Positions 1 to 7,987 of a stretch of DNA of 64,000 nucleotides are shown one piece after another (the stretch's first letter is position 1; the number at the start of each line of letters is the position of its first letter). The translations under genes and the position numbers were made by a program. This DNA is from Microbacterium luteum. Its GTDB lineage: Bacteria; Actinomycetota; Actinomycetes; Actinomycetales; Microbacteriaceae. The notes beneath the pieces were generated by a model. That model saw nothing but the letters and a program-made list of their open reading frames with translations. It did not search any database and had not been told where the DNA came from. The stretch lies in the NCBI RefSeq assembly GCF_015277875.1, contig NZ_CP063814.1:1054001-1118000 (forward strand). The letters are read 5' to 3'.

Positions 1-2
1 TC

Positions 3-2420
3 GCCGTTGCAGGGTTCGATCTGACGTTCTCACCGCCGAAGTCGGTCAGCGCGATCTGGGGTGTGGCCGACGCGGGCACGCAAGCCCTGATTGCGCAGGC
101 GCATCACGCCGCGATGCGCGACACAATCGCGTTGCTGGAAGAGCGCGTCGCCGTGACACGGGTCGGCCGGGGCGGTATCGCGCAGATGCCGATCGTGGGT
201 GTGATCGCGACCGCGTTTGACCATTACGACTCCAGAGCAGCGGATCCGCAACTGCATACGCACGTCGTGGTGTCGAACAAGGTGCAGGGCGAGGATGGGC
301 GCTGGCGCACGCTCGACTCGCGCCGATTGCACAAGGCGGCTGTCGCTCTGTCGGAGTCGTACAACGCCTTTGTCACTGATCACACCGCGCGGCTGCTCGG
401 TGTGACGTGGGTGCCCGTCGACCGGGGCAAGGACCGCAACACCGGCTGGGAGATCGCGGGCGTACCAGCGGCGCTGATCGCGGAGTTCTCCCGCCGCACC
501 ACCGGCGGCAGCGACGGCGCGGAGGGCATCGAGCAGGTCAAGAACCGGCTGATCGAGCAGTACATCGCCGAGCACGGCAGGCAACCCTCAGCGGCGACGA
601 TCGCGAAACTCCGACAGCAGGCGACCTTGGAGACGCGGCCCGAGAAAGAACTGCACTCGCTGGCTGAGCTGACCGCTGACTGGCGGGCGCGGGCCGAGGT
701 GGTGCTCAGCGAGGATGCACCCACTTGGGCGCAGCATCTACTCGACCGGGGTGCGGGCGAGGCTCGGCTGCGTGCGGACGATCTCGGGCTGGAGCAGATC
801 GAGGATCTTGCCTCCGTGGTGCTGATGGAGGTCGCGAACCGGCGCGCAACCTGGGGGCGATGGAACCTGCACGCCGAGACGATGCGACAGATCATGGGCG
901 TCCGGTTCGCAACCACCGACGATCGCATCCGGGTGCTCGATCAGATCGTCGCCCACGCCGAAGCCGAATCGCTGCGGCTCACCCCGGACTACGACCGAGC
1001 CGTACCCGCCCACTACGTCGACGGTGAGGGCAACAGGTTCCAACCGGTCGACCAGATCGCGTATTCCAGCCAGAACATCCTCGACGCCGAACAGCGGCTC
1101 CTCGCACACAGCCAAGATGACGGTGGCCCGGCGCTGACCGCGCGGCTCGTCGCGCGGCACACTTCCCGCAAGATCGGGGGCGTAAGGCTCGATCCCGACC
1201 AGGCCGTCGCTATCACGCGCATCGCCCGTTCCGGGCTGACCCTTGATCTGCTGGTCGGCCCGGCAGGTTCCGGCAAGACCACGGCGCTGCGCGCCCTACA
1301 CCGGGCGTGGACAGCGGCGCACGGACGCGACTCGGTGATCGGCCTTGCGCCGTCGGCTGCTGCCGCCGAAGTGCTCGGCGACTCGCTCGGCGTGCGGGCA
1401 GAGAACACCGCGAAATTCCTCTACGAACACCACCACGGGCGCTGGAACCTCGAAGCCGGGCAGCTCGTGCTCGTGGACGAGTCTTCCTTGGCAGGAACAC
1501 TCGCGCTCGATCGCATCACCGCGCACGCCGCCGAGGTCGGAGCCAAGGTCGTCCTCATCGGAGACTGGGCGCAACTCTCGGCAGTCGAGACGGGCGGAGC
1601 GTTCGGGATGCTCGTCCGCCACCGGCACGCGCTCGTCGATCCTGAAGCATCATCGCGGGAGTTGTTCTATGTGGCGATGACGCGCGGCAAGCACCGCAAC
1701 CACGCCTACGTCATCGTGCCCGACCCGCACGAGATCGAAGCGCACCTCGACCAGCCCGAACCGCTGACCGTGACAGACCGGCTCGCCAAGGTGCTCGCCC
1801 GCACTGATGCTGACCTCTCCGCCACCGAAACCCTGAAGCTCGAGGTCGATCGACACGCCTCGCTGTCCACGCTGCTGGCCGAGTACGACGTGCTCGCCCG
1901 CGAAGCACAGACCGAACGATGGGCAACCCTCCTCGATGTCGCACCGTTCCCCGAGAACGTGGCCGACGACGTGTTCACCAGCTCCTACTACGAACGACTC
2001 GAAGCAGCCCTCGCCCGCCACGAAGCCGCCGGCCACCTCGCAGCAGCCGCCCTCACTGCCCTCGCACCCCGACTCACGCCCGGCGAAGACCAATCCGATC
2101 CCGCCGCGCAGCTCGCCGCCATACTCGACCAAGCCACCCAGAAACTCCCGCCCGGCAAACGAACCAAGGCGCGAGTTGCCGGACTCATCCCCACACCTGC
2201 CGAGCCGATCGCCGACGACATGCAGACCGCGCTCACCCAACGGCAGATGCTCATCGAGACTGCCGCGCGCGGACTCCTGCACGACGCCCAGGAAGCGGGA
2301 GCCGCATGGGTGACGAAGCTCGGTCAGCCGGGATTACGGATCGAGGCGCGTGAGCGGTGGGAAGCACACGCCGCCACCATCGCGCTGTACGGGTCTGCCC
2401 CGAGTTTGGTTGACATCTGA
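3..2420 (+). CDS. MobF (TrwC/TraA-type) conjugative relaxase, 5' end outside window, internally deleted and C-terminally truncated
   Basis: Would nick plasmid or ICE DNA at oriT and unwind it for transfer. The reading frame is open from base 3 and starts mid-protein in the relaxase domain with the motif FSPPKSVSAIW, so the true start lies upstream. The metal-binding histidine motif DPQLHTHVVV is at 243-272, the Walker A motif GPAGSGKTT at 1257-1283 and the Walker B region LVLVDESS ends near 1487. The frame then passes within about 50 codons from LIGDWAQLSAVETGG to the late helicase motif ELFYVAMTRGK (from 1659). Intact family members have roughly 200 or more residues between these, so the helicase core is probably missing by an in-frame deletion near 1632-1656 (inference from family knowledge). 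The last codons (from about 2391) come from the left end of the IS3 element, so the natural C-terminus is also lost. Probably non-functional as a helicase. Confidence 0.85.
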   Translation, partial: AVAGFDLTFSPPKSVSAIWGVADAGTQALIAQAHHAAMRDTIALLEERVAVTRVGRGGIAQMPIVGVIATAFDHYDSRAADPQLHTHVVVSNKVQGEDGRWRTLDSRRLHKAAVALSESYNAFVTDHTARLLGVTWVPVDRGKDRNTGWEIAGVPAALIAEFSRRTTGGSDGAEGIEQVKNRLIEQYIAEHGRQPSAATIAKLRQQATLETRPEKELHSLAELTADWRARAEVVLSEDAPTWAQHLLDRGAGEARLRADDLGLEQIEDLASVVLMEVANRRATWGRWNLHAETMRQIMGVRFATTDDRIRVLDQIVAHAEAESLRLTPDYDRAVPAHYVDGEGNRFQPVDQIAYSSQNILDAEQRLLAHSQDDGGPALTARLVARHTSRKIGGVRLDPDQAVAITRIARSGLTLDLLVGPAGSGKTTALRALHRAWTAAHGRDSVIGLAPSAAAAEVLGDSLGVRAENTAKFLYEHHHGRWNLEAGQLVLVDESSLAGTLALDRITAHAAEVGAKVVLIGDWAQLSAVETGGAFGMLVRHRHALVDPEASSRELFYVAMTRGKHRNHAYVIVPDPHEIEAHLDQPEPLTVTDRLAKVLARTDADLSATETLKLEVDRHASLSTLLAEYDVLAREAQTERWATLLDVAPFPENVADDVFTSSYYERLEAALARHEAAGHLAAAALTALAPRLTPGEDQSDPAAQLAAILDQATQKLPPGKRTKARVAGLIPTPAEPIADDMQTALTQRQMLIETAARGLLHDAQEAGAAWVTKLGQPGLRIEARERWEAHAATIALYGSAPSLVDI

Positions 2421-2456
2421 TCTGTGAGGATTCGTTCTCGCTGGAAGGATGTTCTT

Positions 2457-2744
2457 GTGGCAAAGCCCTATCCCCGAGAGTTCCGCGATGATGTCGTGGC
2501 CGTGGCCCGGAAGGGTCAAGCGCCGTTGGCGCAGATCGCGAAGGACTTCGGTATCTCCGAAGGATCGCTGAGCAACTGGATGAAGCAGGCCGACGTCGAG
2601 GACGGCAAGCGTGCCGGCCTGACCGACGACGAGCGCAAGCAGCTGCGTGAGGCGAACAAGCGGATCCGGCTGTTGGAGCAGGAGAACGAGGTGCTGCGGC
2701 GGGCTGCGGCGTATCTGTCGCAGGCGAACCTGCCGGGAAAATAG
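2457..2744 (+). CDS. IS3-family transposase OrfA (HTH protein)
   Basis: Small DNA-binding subunit of an IS3 transposase, 95 aa. The N-terminal helix-turn-helix is visible as LAQIAKDFGISEGSLSNWMK (residues about 22-41), and a leucine-zipper-like coiled coil follows as IRLLEQENEVLRRAAAYL before the stop. I chose GTG 2457 because GGAAGG (2443-2448) sits 8 nt upstream; an ATG at 2424 in the same frame has no ribosome binding site and adds residues foreign to the family. The gene ends in a slippery heptamer that would let ribosomes shift -1 into orfB and make the OrfAB transposase. It appears intact, but its partner orfB is interrupted. Confidence 0.88.
   Translation: MAKPYPREFRDDVVAVARKGQAPLAQIAKDFGISEGSLSNWMKQADVEDGKRAGLTDDERKQLREANKRIRLLEQENEVLRRAAAYLSQANLPGK
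2735..2741 (+). promoter_or_regulatory. Programmed -1 ribosomal frameshift site (GGGAAAA)
   Basis: The heptamer reads G GGA AAA in the orfA frame, directly before the TAG stop at 2742-2744. Slipping back one base gives GGG AAA and enters the orfB frame, which is open through KIVFPLVHEM. This is the canonical X XXY YYZ form used by IS3 elements. A small inverted repeat (CTCG/CGAG, about 2752-2763) follows, but I cannot show that it is a stimulatory structure. Confidence 0.75.
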
Positions 2745-3364
2745 TCTTCCCGCTCGTCCACGAGATGGCTGCGGCCGGCGCTCCCGTGAGGGTGCCGGTC
2801 GCGGTGGCGTTGCGGGTCCTCGGCCTGTCCAGGCAGGGGTACTACCAGTGGCTCAAAGCCCCGGTCTCCGACAGGGACTGGGACGATGCGCACGTGATCG
2901 ACGTGCTCTACGACCTCCATGCGGACGACGACACCCTCGGGTACCGGTTCCTCACCGACGAGCTCGAGTCCGAGCACGGGGTCACCGCGAGCGAGAACCG
3001 GGTGCACCGACTCTGCCGGATCGCGGGGATCCACGCATCGCACCACAAGAAGCGCAGCAAGCCCGGCAGCACCGGACCCGCGCCGCACGACGACCTGCTC
3101 GCCGTGGTCGACGAGCACGGTGTCATCCGGCACGAGTTCGTCGCCGACGGGCCGAACAGGGTCTGGCTGTGGGACATCTCGGAACACCCGACCAGAGAAG
3201 GCAAGCTCTACATCTGCGCGATCAAGGACGTCTGGTCGAACAAGATCGTCGGCTACTCCATCGACACCCGCATGAAGTCATCTCTCGCGCGGGCGGCGAT
3301 GCGCAACGCGATCGCGCTGCGCTCACCTGGCGGCACGATCTGCCACTCCGACAGAGGCGGCCAG

Positions 3365-4816
3365 GGCGGATTCAACTGGTCGTCGCAACACCTCGTGATC
3401 GCGGAGGTGTCAGATGGTTCGTCGTCAGCAGGCAGCAGATCGGGCGGAGCGGCCGAAGCTTCGGTCGCCTGGGCATCCGAAGTTCCAGCGGCATGTCGAG
3501 GCAGCGTTCTGGGCCGAGATCGCCAAGGGGTTGCTGCCCATCGAGGCTGCTGCCGTGGTCGGCGTGGCGCAAGCGGTCGGTCAGCGGTGGTTCCGCAACG
3601 CTGGCGGCATGCCGCCGTTCGACCTGAAGTTCACGCCAACCGGACGCTACCTGTCGTTCGCTGAGCGTGAGGAGATCGCGCTCCTGCGTGCTCAGGGAAG
3701 CGGGGTGCGCGAGATCGCCCGAACTATAGGCCGTGACCCGGGGACGATCTCCCGTGAGCTGCGCCGGAATGCGGCCGTCCGCTACGGAAGTCGCGGTATC
3801 GAGCATCGGTCGCGCAGTGGAAGGCTGACATGGCCGCGAAGCGTCCGAAGGCGGCGAAGCTGGTCACGAACGCCCGGTTGCATGCCTACGTCCACGAGCG
3901 GCTATCCGGGCAGATCACCACACCTGATGGCAAGATCATCGTCGGTCCCGAGCCGCCGCGGTTCACGGGGATCAACAAGCCGCCCGCAAGCATCGCGGGT
4001 GGTCGACGGCGTGGAGTCCGGAGCAGATCAGCAACCGACTCAAGGTCGACTTCCCCGATGATGAGTCCATGCGCATCAGCCACGAAGCGATCTACCAGTC
4101 GCTCTACATTCAGGGCCGTGGCGCGCTCAAACGCGAGCTCGTCTGGTGTCTGCGCACGGGCCGGGCGCTTCGCGCACCGCGGGAACGCTCACGTCGTAAG
4201 ACGTGGGCGCACGTCACTCCCGGAACCCTGATCAGCGAACGCCCTCCTGAAGCTGAGGACCGCGCTGTTCCCGGCCATTGGGAAGGCGATCTGCTGATCG
4301 GGCTGGAGCGTTCCGCGATCGGCACCGTCGTCGACCGCATGACCAGGTTCACGATGCTCGTCCACCTCCCACGCGAGGAGGGATACCGGCACAAGGAGAC
4401 ACCCAAGAATGGTCCCGCCCTGGCTGGCTATGGCGCGATCACGATGAAGAACGCGCTGGCGAACACGATGTCGACACTCCCCACCCAACTGGCACGGTCG
4501 TTGACCTGGGATCGCGGCAAGGAGATGTCCGCTCACGCAACGTTCACGGTCGAGACCGGCATCCCGGTGTTCTTCGCCGATCCGCAGTCGCCCTGGCAGC
4601 GCGGCACCAACGAGAACACCAACGGCCTGCTACGCCAGTACTTTCCCAAGGGCACCGACCTGGCCCGGTGGAGCGCGGAAGACATCGAAGCCGTCGCTCA
4701 CGCCCTCAACACCAGGCCCCGCAAGTCACTCGGATGGAAGACCCCCGCCGAAGCCTTCAACGAGCAGCTACTGTTGCTCCAACAAGCCGGTGTTGCAACG
4801 ACCGGTTGAACCCGGT
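3365..4816 (+). mobile_element. IS30-family insertion sequence nested in IS3 orfB
   Basis: The inverted repeats are about 26 bp: left 3367-3392 (begins CGGATTCAACTGG) and right 4789-4814 (reverse complement begins CGGGTTCAACCGG), with 23 of 26 matching. A CAG triplet lies on both sides (3362-3364 and 4817-4819), consistent with a 3-bp target duplication and an element of about 1452 bp. Both boundaries fall exactly where the IS3 OrfB protein is interrupted. The exact ends could shift by 1-2 bases. Confidence 0.85.
3414..4809 (+). pseudogene. IS30-family transposase, two frameshifts
   Basis: Starts at ATG 3414 with GGAGG (3402-3406) upstream. Frame 1 (3414 to about 3790) holds the IS30 HTH motif YLSFAEREEIALL...VREIARTIGRDPGTIS. 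Family-like sequence continues in a second frame (about 3797-3980, YRASVAQWKADMAAKRP) and then in a third (about 3980-4809, WSPEQISNRL onward). The third part carries the DDE residues in GHWEGDLLIG, SLTWDRGKEM and RGTNENTNGL. IS30 transposases are normally one ORF, so these are two independent indels rather than a programmed shift. The element is probably immobile unless a transposase acts in trans. Confidence 0.85.
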
Positions 4817-5143
4817 CAGTTCCGCGCGAAACGCACCCAGAACCTGCTCCGCAACAACGGCCTCGTCGGCTCCATGGGCCGGTCTTACGGGGCCGGTGAC
4901 AACGCGAGCATGGAGAGCTTTTTCAGCCTCCTCCAAAAGAACGTGCTCGACACGAGGCGCTGGGACACCCGCGCCGATCTTCGCCTCGCGATGGTCACCT
5001 GGATCGAGACGAAATACAACCGCAGGCGCCGCCAACGCGGCCTCGGCAAACTCACCCCCGTCGAGTTTGAGATGATCTACAAGGACGCAGAAGCGGCCTG
5101 ATCACCCCAACCCCCGACTGTCAACAAGACTCGGGGCAGACCC

Positions 5144-5601
5144 ACGCAGTTTTCGAAGTGAAGCAAGAAATAAACAGGAAGTTTCTGGAGTACGCAGGGA
5201 AGAAGATCGCTAGTGTGCGCGAACTGACCCGCACGTCGGTCAACATCGCCCATGCGGGAGGCACGTACGACCCCAAGCCACCCATTCCAATCCTCGGCGG
5301 ACTACTGACCACGCGGAGCGGCTGGGCCGATCTAGAAGGAAAGGCCGCTGTGAATGCGTTGCTAGAACTAAGCGACGCCCGCCGGGTAGACATCGGCTGT
5401 GCCTTGCGAGGAGTCTCGTTCAACCGGATAGAAGACACCCCAACAAGTTCGCCGGAGTACAGCGAGCCCGACGTGACGCTGATGTTCTTCCTCATCCGAC
5501 TGTTCGGTCGCCTGCAAAAGGTTGGCACCGTCGCGGCTGTTGACATCGATGCGTACATGAACGCCCTCGACTTGAACGATGCTCCAGTCATGGATTCCTA
5601 G
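5144..5601 (+). pseudogene. 3' remnant of a probable DUF6602 (restriction-nuclease-like) gene
   Basis: The open frame begins immediately at the IS3 right end with HAVFEVKQEINRKF, continues through TSVNIAHAGG and PIPILGGLL, and stops at 5601. The AVFEVK stretch followed by a helix resembles the ExK half of a PD-(D/E)xK nuclease core as found in DUF6602 proteins, which often sit in defence-related loci. The upstream half of the domain is absent, removed by the IS3 insertion or a linked deletion. A GTG at 5158 is inside the ExK motif and unlikely to be a natural start. GC content is visibly lower than in the flanking chromosome, which suggests foreign origin. The family call is from memory of the motif pattern and is only moderately secure. 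Confidence 0.5.
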
Positions 5602-5695
5602 TCGCATGTTCGTCGCGGGCCTCCATCATCGCAGCTGAGGTGAAGACCAGATGGAGTTCCACGAGGCGTCGCTCGACAGTCGGGATGCGTGCCGC

Positions 5696-6130
5696 CTATC
5701 GGTTGTCCTTCGTATACCGCCACACCGTGCTGCGGTGCTTGTCGAACCGCTCGGCGATGGAGCGGACGCTTTCACCGCTGGCCCTCGCCGTTCTAATAGC
5801 TTCCACTTCCTCCGGCGTGGGAGGCGTTCTAGCTGTTCTACTTGGCTCTGTGACGACATCGAAGTCGGCCTCCCGCTGGGGCTCTCCGCTGTCGCCGATG
5901 CCCAGCCTCGCCTGGTTCCACACCGCTTCTAGCCGATCGAATCGCTGTTGCACGGTCGGTTTGAGTCCAGCGGGGAGCACGGTTTGCAACGTACTAGAAC
6001 TTCTGCGCTCACGACTCGGCCAGTAGACTTGGGTGTGTGCCGATCTCCCGTCGGAGTGGCTGATTTGGCTTCCTACGCGGGAGGGGCACGCAGAGGGCAC
6101 GGGGTCGCAAGTTGGCTTCAGAAGCCGCAT
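5696..6130 (-). CDS. Small protein with Hin-recombinase-like C-terminal HTH (possible recombinase or regulator fragment)
   Basis: The C-terminal 40 residues read TPEEVEAIRTARASGESVRS followed by IAERFDKHRSTVWRYTKDNR, a helix-turn-helix of the type that ends Hin/resolvase serine recombinases. The N-terminal part has no recognisable domain and is rich in Ser, Arg and Pro; much of it may be non-coding sequence read through. No catalytic serine-recombinase domain is present. The start is uncertain: the frame is open to 6184 and ATG codons exist at 6184 and 6130. It may be the tail of a recombinase from the mobile region whose other end has been lost. The interval 5602-5695 has no gene. Confidence 0.4.
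   Translation of the reverse strand: MRLLKPTCDPVPSACPSRVGSQISHSDGRSAHTQVYWPSRERRSSSTLQTVLPAGLKPTVQQRFDRLEAVWNQARLGIGDSGEPQREADFDVVTEPSRTARTPPTPEEVEAIRTARASGESVRSIAERFDKHRSTVWRYTKDNR
6061..6126. repeat. Direct repeat TTGGCTTC with adjoining perfect hairpin
   Basis: TTGGCTTC occurs at 6065-6072 and again at 6112-6119. The second copy forms GGCTTC-A-GAAGCC (6114-6126), a perfect inverted repeat with a one-base loop. It lies near the border between the mobile-region remnants and the first chromosomal-type gene, so it could be a recombination or attachment relic, or the terminator of a lost gene. Nothing here proves either. Confidence 0.3.
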
Positions 6131-6226
6131 GATTCCGCGCTCCTCAACTAGAACTGGGACTTCTAAGAAGAAGTCTCCACCCACGGAGGGGCTCGCGACC
6201 GGAGACGGCCGAGTCCCTTCGCGTCG

Positions 6227-7474
6227 TCACCCGACGGTGTCGTCCAGCCAGTCGAGGACCGTCTCGGCCACGCGCAGACGCGCGAGCGGCTCGCAGTGCA
6301 TCGCGCCGCCCTCCGCGGCCGTGAAGCGTTCCAGCGCGGACACCTCTGGCGTCATCGCCGCGAGGGTAGCCGACTGGCCCGGCCAGAACTGCTCGCCGTC
6401 GGGGTCGGTGATCAGCAGCGGCGTGCGGATGTCGGCGGCCTGCTCCTGCGACAGGCGGTAGGCGCGCACGGCGCGGAACGCCGCCCCGAAGCTCTCGCCG
6501 ACGCCGTACGGCCGCGCCCGGAACCGCATCATCGCCGCCTCGGGGGAGTCGGGAGTGAGTCCCTGGCGCAGGTACTCGTCGAACGCGTCCGGGTCGCCGC
6601 CGTCGAGCAGATCGACGAGTTCCCGGGGCAGGTGAGCGAACCAGCTGGTCGAGACGTCGACGACGCCGGGGTCGACGACGGCCGCGGCGAACCGCTGCTC
6701 CACCGTGAGCGCACGCGGCACCCAGTACCCCGCTTGGCTCACTCCCCACACCGCGAGACGTGCCTCATCGACGTCATCGCGTGCGACGAGGGCGTCCACG
6801 ACCGGAGCAAGTACCGCCTCCCAGTCCGGGCGGAACGGGACACCGTGTTCGAAGAGCTGTGACTGCTGCCCGGGGCCGTCGAAGACGAACACGGCCCAGC
6901 CGCGCGCGAGCGCCGGTCGGCCGAGATCGGTCCACAGCCGGCTGATCGCCTCATCGCTGCCGTTGTTCAGCACCAGTGTGCGGTGTGGACCGGCGCCCAC
7001 GGGCAAGAACAGTGCTCCCGGCAGAGGTTGCCCGCCATGAGGAACGGTGATGCGTGCGACAGGATGCCCGCACCCATCGACGAACGCGTCCCACGCGCGA
7101 CGATGGGTGCGGAACGTGGTCAGCAACGTGTCGCCGTCGGGTAGCGCGGCCGCCGCGGACACGGCAAAGCCCAGGTAGTTCGCGGCGCGCAGGTGGCGCG
7201 CCGCCGCGGTGGCGTGATGGCCGGTCGCAGCGGCGTCATCCGCCTCGTCGAGCACCCGTTCGCCGAGGTCGCGCCATGCGGAGAACCATCCGGCGGTGTC
7301 GCCCGCTCCCACCGGGCCCGCAGCAGCGAGAATCTCGCCCGGGTCGCCCCCGCCGTGCACGCTGTGTCCGATCGCGAGGCGAACATCGAAGTCGAATCCC
7401 GGATCGGTGGCGAATCCTCCCGCGAAGGGGGACGACAGCAGATCCCGGGGCGGCGTCGGTGCATCGGTGGTCAT
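6227..7474 (-). CDS. Alpha/beta hydrolase family protein
   Basis: A soluble serine hydrolase of 415 aa, substrate unknown. After an alpha-helical N-terminal region (about 1-140) comes the hydrolase fold with the nucleophile elbow GVSQAG (Ser246). A probable acid is in ITDPDGEQFWP (Asp357 or Asp359), and the histidine is in GGAMHCEP (His393), giving a complete triad in the expected order. The layout resembles FrsA/DUF1100-like or 2,6-dihydroxypseudooxynicotine-hydrolase-like enzymes rather than lipases. The start at 7474 is preceded by an AAGGG-like ribosome site; the frame stays open 60 codons upstream but that part is unlike the family. It is transcribed divergently from the DoxX-like gene. 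Confidence 0.8.
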   Translation of the reverse strand: MTTDAPTPPRDLLSSPFAGGFATDPGFDFDVRLAIGHSVHGGGDPGEILAAAGPVGAGDTAGWFSAWRDLGERVLDEADDAAATGHHATAAARHLRAANYLGFAVSAAAALPDGDTLLTTFRTHRRAWDAFVDGCGHPVARITVPHGGQPLPGALFLPVGAGPHRTLVLNNGSDEAISRLWTDLGRPALARGWAVFVFDGPGQQSQLFEHGVPFRPDWEAVLAPVVDALVARDDVDEARLAVWGVSQAGYWVPRALTVEQRFAAAVVDPGVVDVSTSWFAHLPRELVDLLDGGDPDAFDEYLRQGLTPDSPEAAMMRFRARPYGVGESFGAAFRAVRAYRLSQEQAADIRTPLLITDPDGEQFWPGQSATLAAMTPEVSALERFTAAEGGAMHCEPLARLRVAETVLDWLDDTVG

Positions 7475-7594
7475 GGGATTTCGCCCTTTTCCGTCGGTGG
7501 ACGCCGCCAGCAAAGCATCGCTTCGGTGCGCACACAAGGCCTCGGTCCGGCAAGGGCTTCCGGCAGCTGCCGCCGACGTGATTGAGTCAGAGGC

Positions 7595-7984
7595 ATGAAG
7601 ACCTTCTCCCGATGGCTCCTGGCCGCCGCGATGGTGTTCGCGGGCATCAGTCACCTGTTCTGGGCACGCAAGGAGTTCCAGGCTCAGGTTCCGGACTTCG
7701 CGGTCGAGAAGACCGGCCTCGACCGGGACGCCGTCGTCGTCGCATCCGGCGTGGTGGAGGTGATGTTCGGCACGGCACTGGTGGCGCTGCCCGCCTCGCG
7801 CCGGCGCGTGGGCGCGCTCCTGGCCGCGTTCTTCATCGCGATCTTCCCGGGAAACGTCGAGCAGTTCACGCGTGGACGAGACGGGTTCGGCCTCGACACC
7901 GATGCGAAGCGTCTGGCTCGACTGTTCTTCCAGCCGGTGCTGGTCTGCTGGGCGTGGTGGTGCACGCGCGACGGCCGCGCGTGA
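7595..7984 (+). CDS. DoxX-like integral membrane protein (copy 1)
   Basis: A 129-aa protein with about four hydrophobic segments: residues 5-20, 47-65, 70-88 and 106-122. The first, LLAAAMVFAGISHLFW, is typical of the DoxX/DoxX-like superfamily. Family members are small inner-membrane proteins of poorly defined function, some linked to thiosulfate:quinone oxidoreductase or to oxidative-stress membrane complexes. A clear paralogue lies at 12329-12736 with the same pattern of SHLxWxRK/R...ASGxxExMxGxAL...PGNVxQ. The ATG at 7595 is the only sensible start. Confidence 0.75.
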   Translation: MKTFSRWLLAAAMVFAGISHLFWARKEFQAQVPDFAVEKTGLDRDAVVVASGVVEVMFGTALVALPASRRRVGALLAAFFIAIFPGNVEQFTRGRDGFGLDTDAKRLARLFFQPVLVCWAWWCTRDGRA

Positions 7985-7987
7985 GCA

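Larger units (their letters stand above)
2741..5101 (+). pseudogene. IS3-family transposase OrfB (rve/DDE integrase core), interrupted by IS30
   Basis: Catalytic half of the IS3 transposase. The 5' part (2741-3364) carries the HTH_21 region (GYRFLTDELE) and the first two DDE residues, in VWLWDISEH and ICHSDRGGQ. The 3' part (from 4817) resumes at FRAKRTQNLL and carries the catalytic glutamate in MESFFSLLQK, ending at 5101. Joining 3364 to 4820 restores a continuous family-like reading frame across the CAG shared by both sides. The gene was therefore whole before the IS30 element landed in it. As it stands no complete DDE domain can be made. Confidence 0.88.
2391..5143 (+). mobile_element. IS3-family insertion sequence, split by an IS30-family insertion
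   Basis: The terminal inverted repeats are 25 bp: left 2391-2415 beginning GGGTCTGCCCCGAGT, right 5119-5143 as its reverse complement, with 23 of 25 bases matching. Between them lie orfA, a -1 slippery site and orfB, the usual IS3 plan. No clear target duplication is seen: the bases outside are TAC on the left and ACG on the right. The left flank is relaxase coding sequence and the right flank is a different gene remnant, so the element may mark a deletion or rearrangement junction. Without the nested IS30 the element would be about 1.3 kb, normal for the family. Confidence 0.9.

Noticed and set aside
3414..4809. Programmed frameshifting in the IS30 transposase
   Set aside because: IS30 elements use a single ORF, two shifts in different directions would be needed, and I see no slippery heptamer at the junctions.
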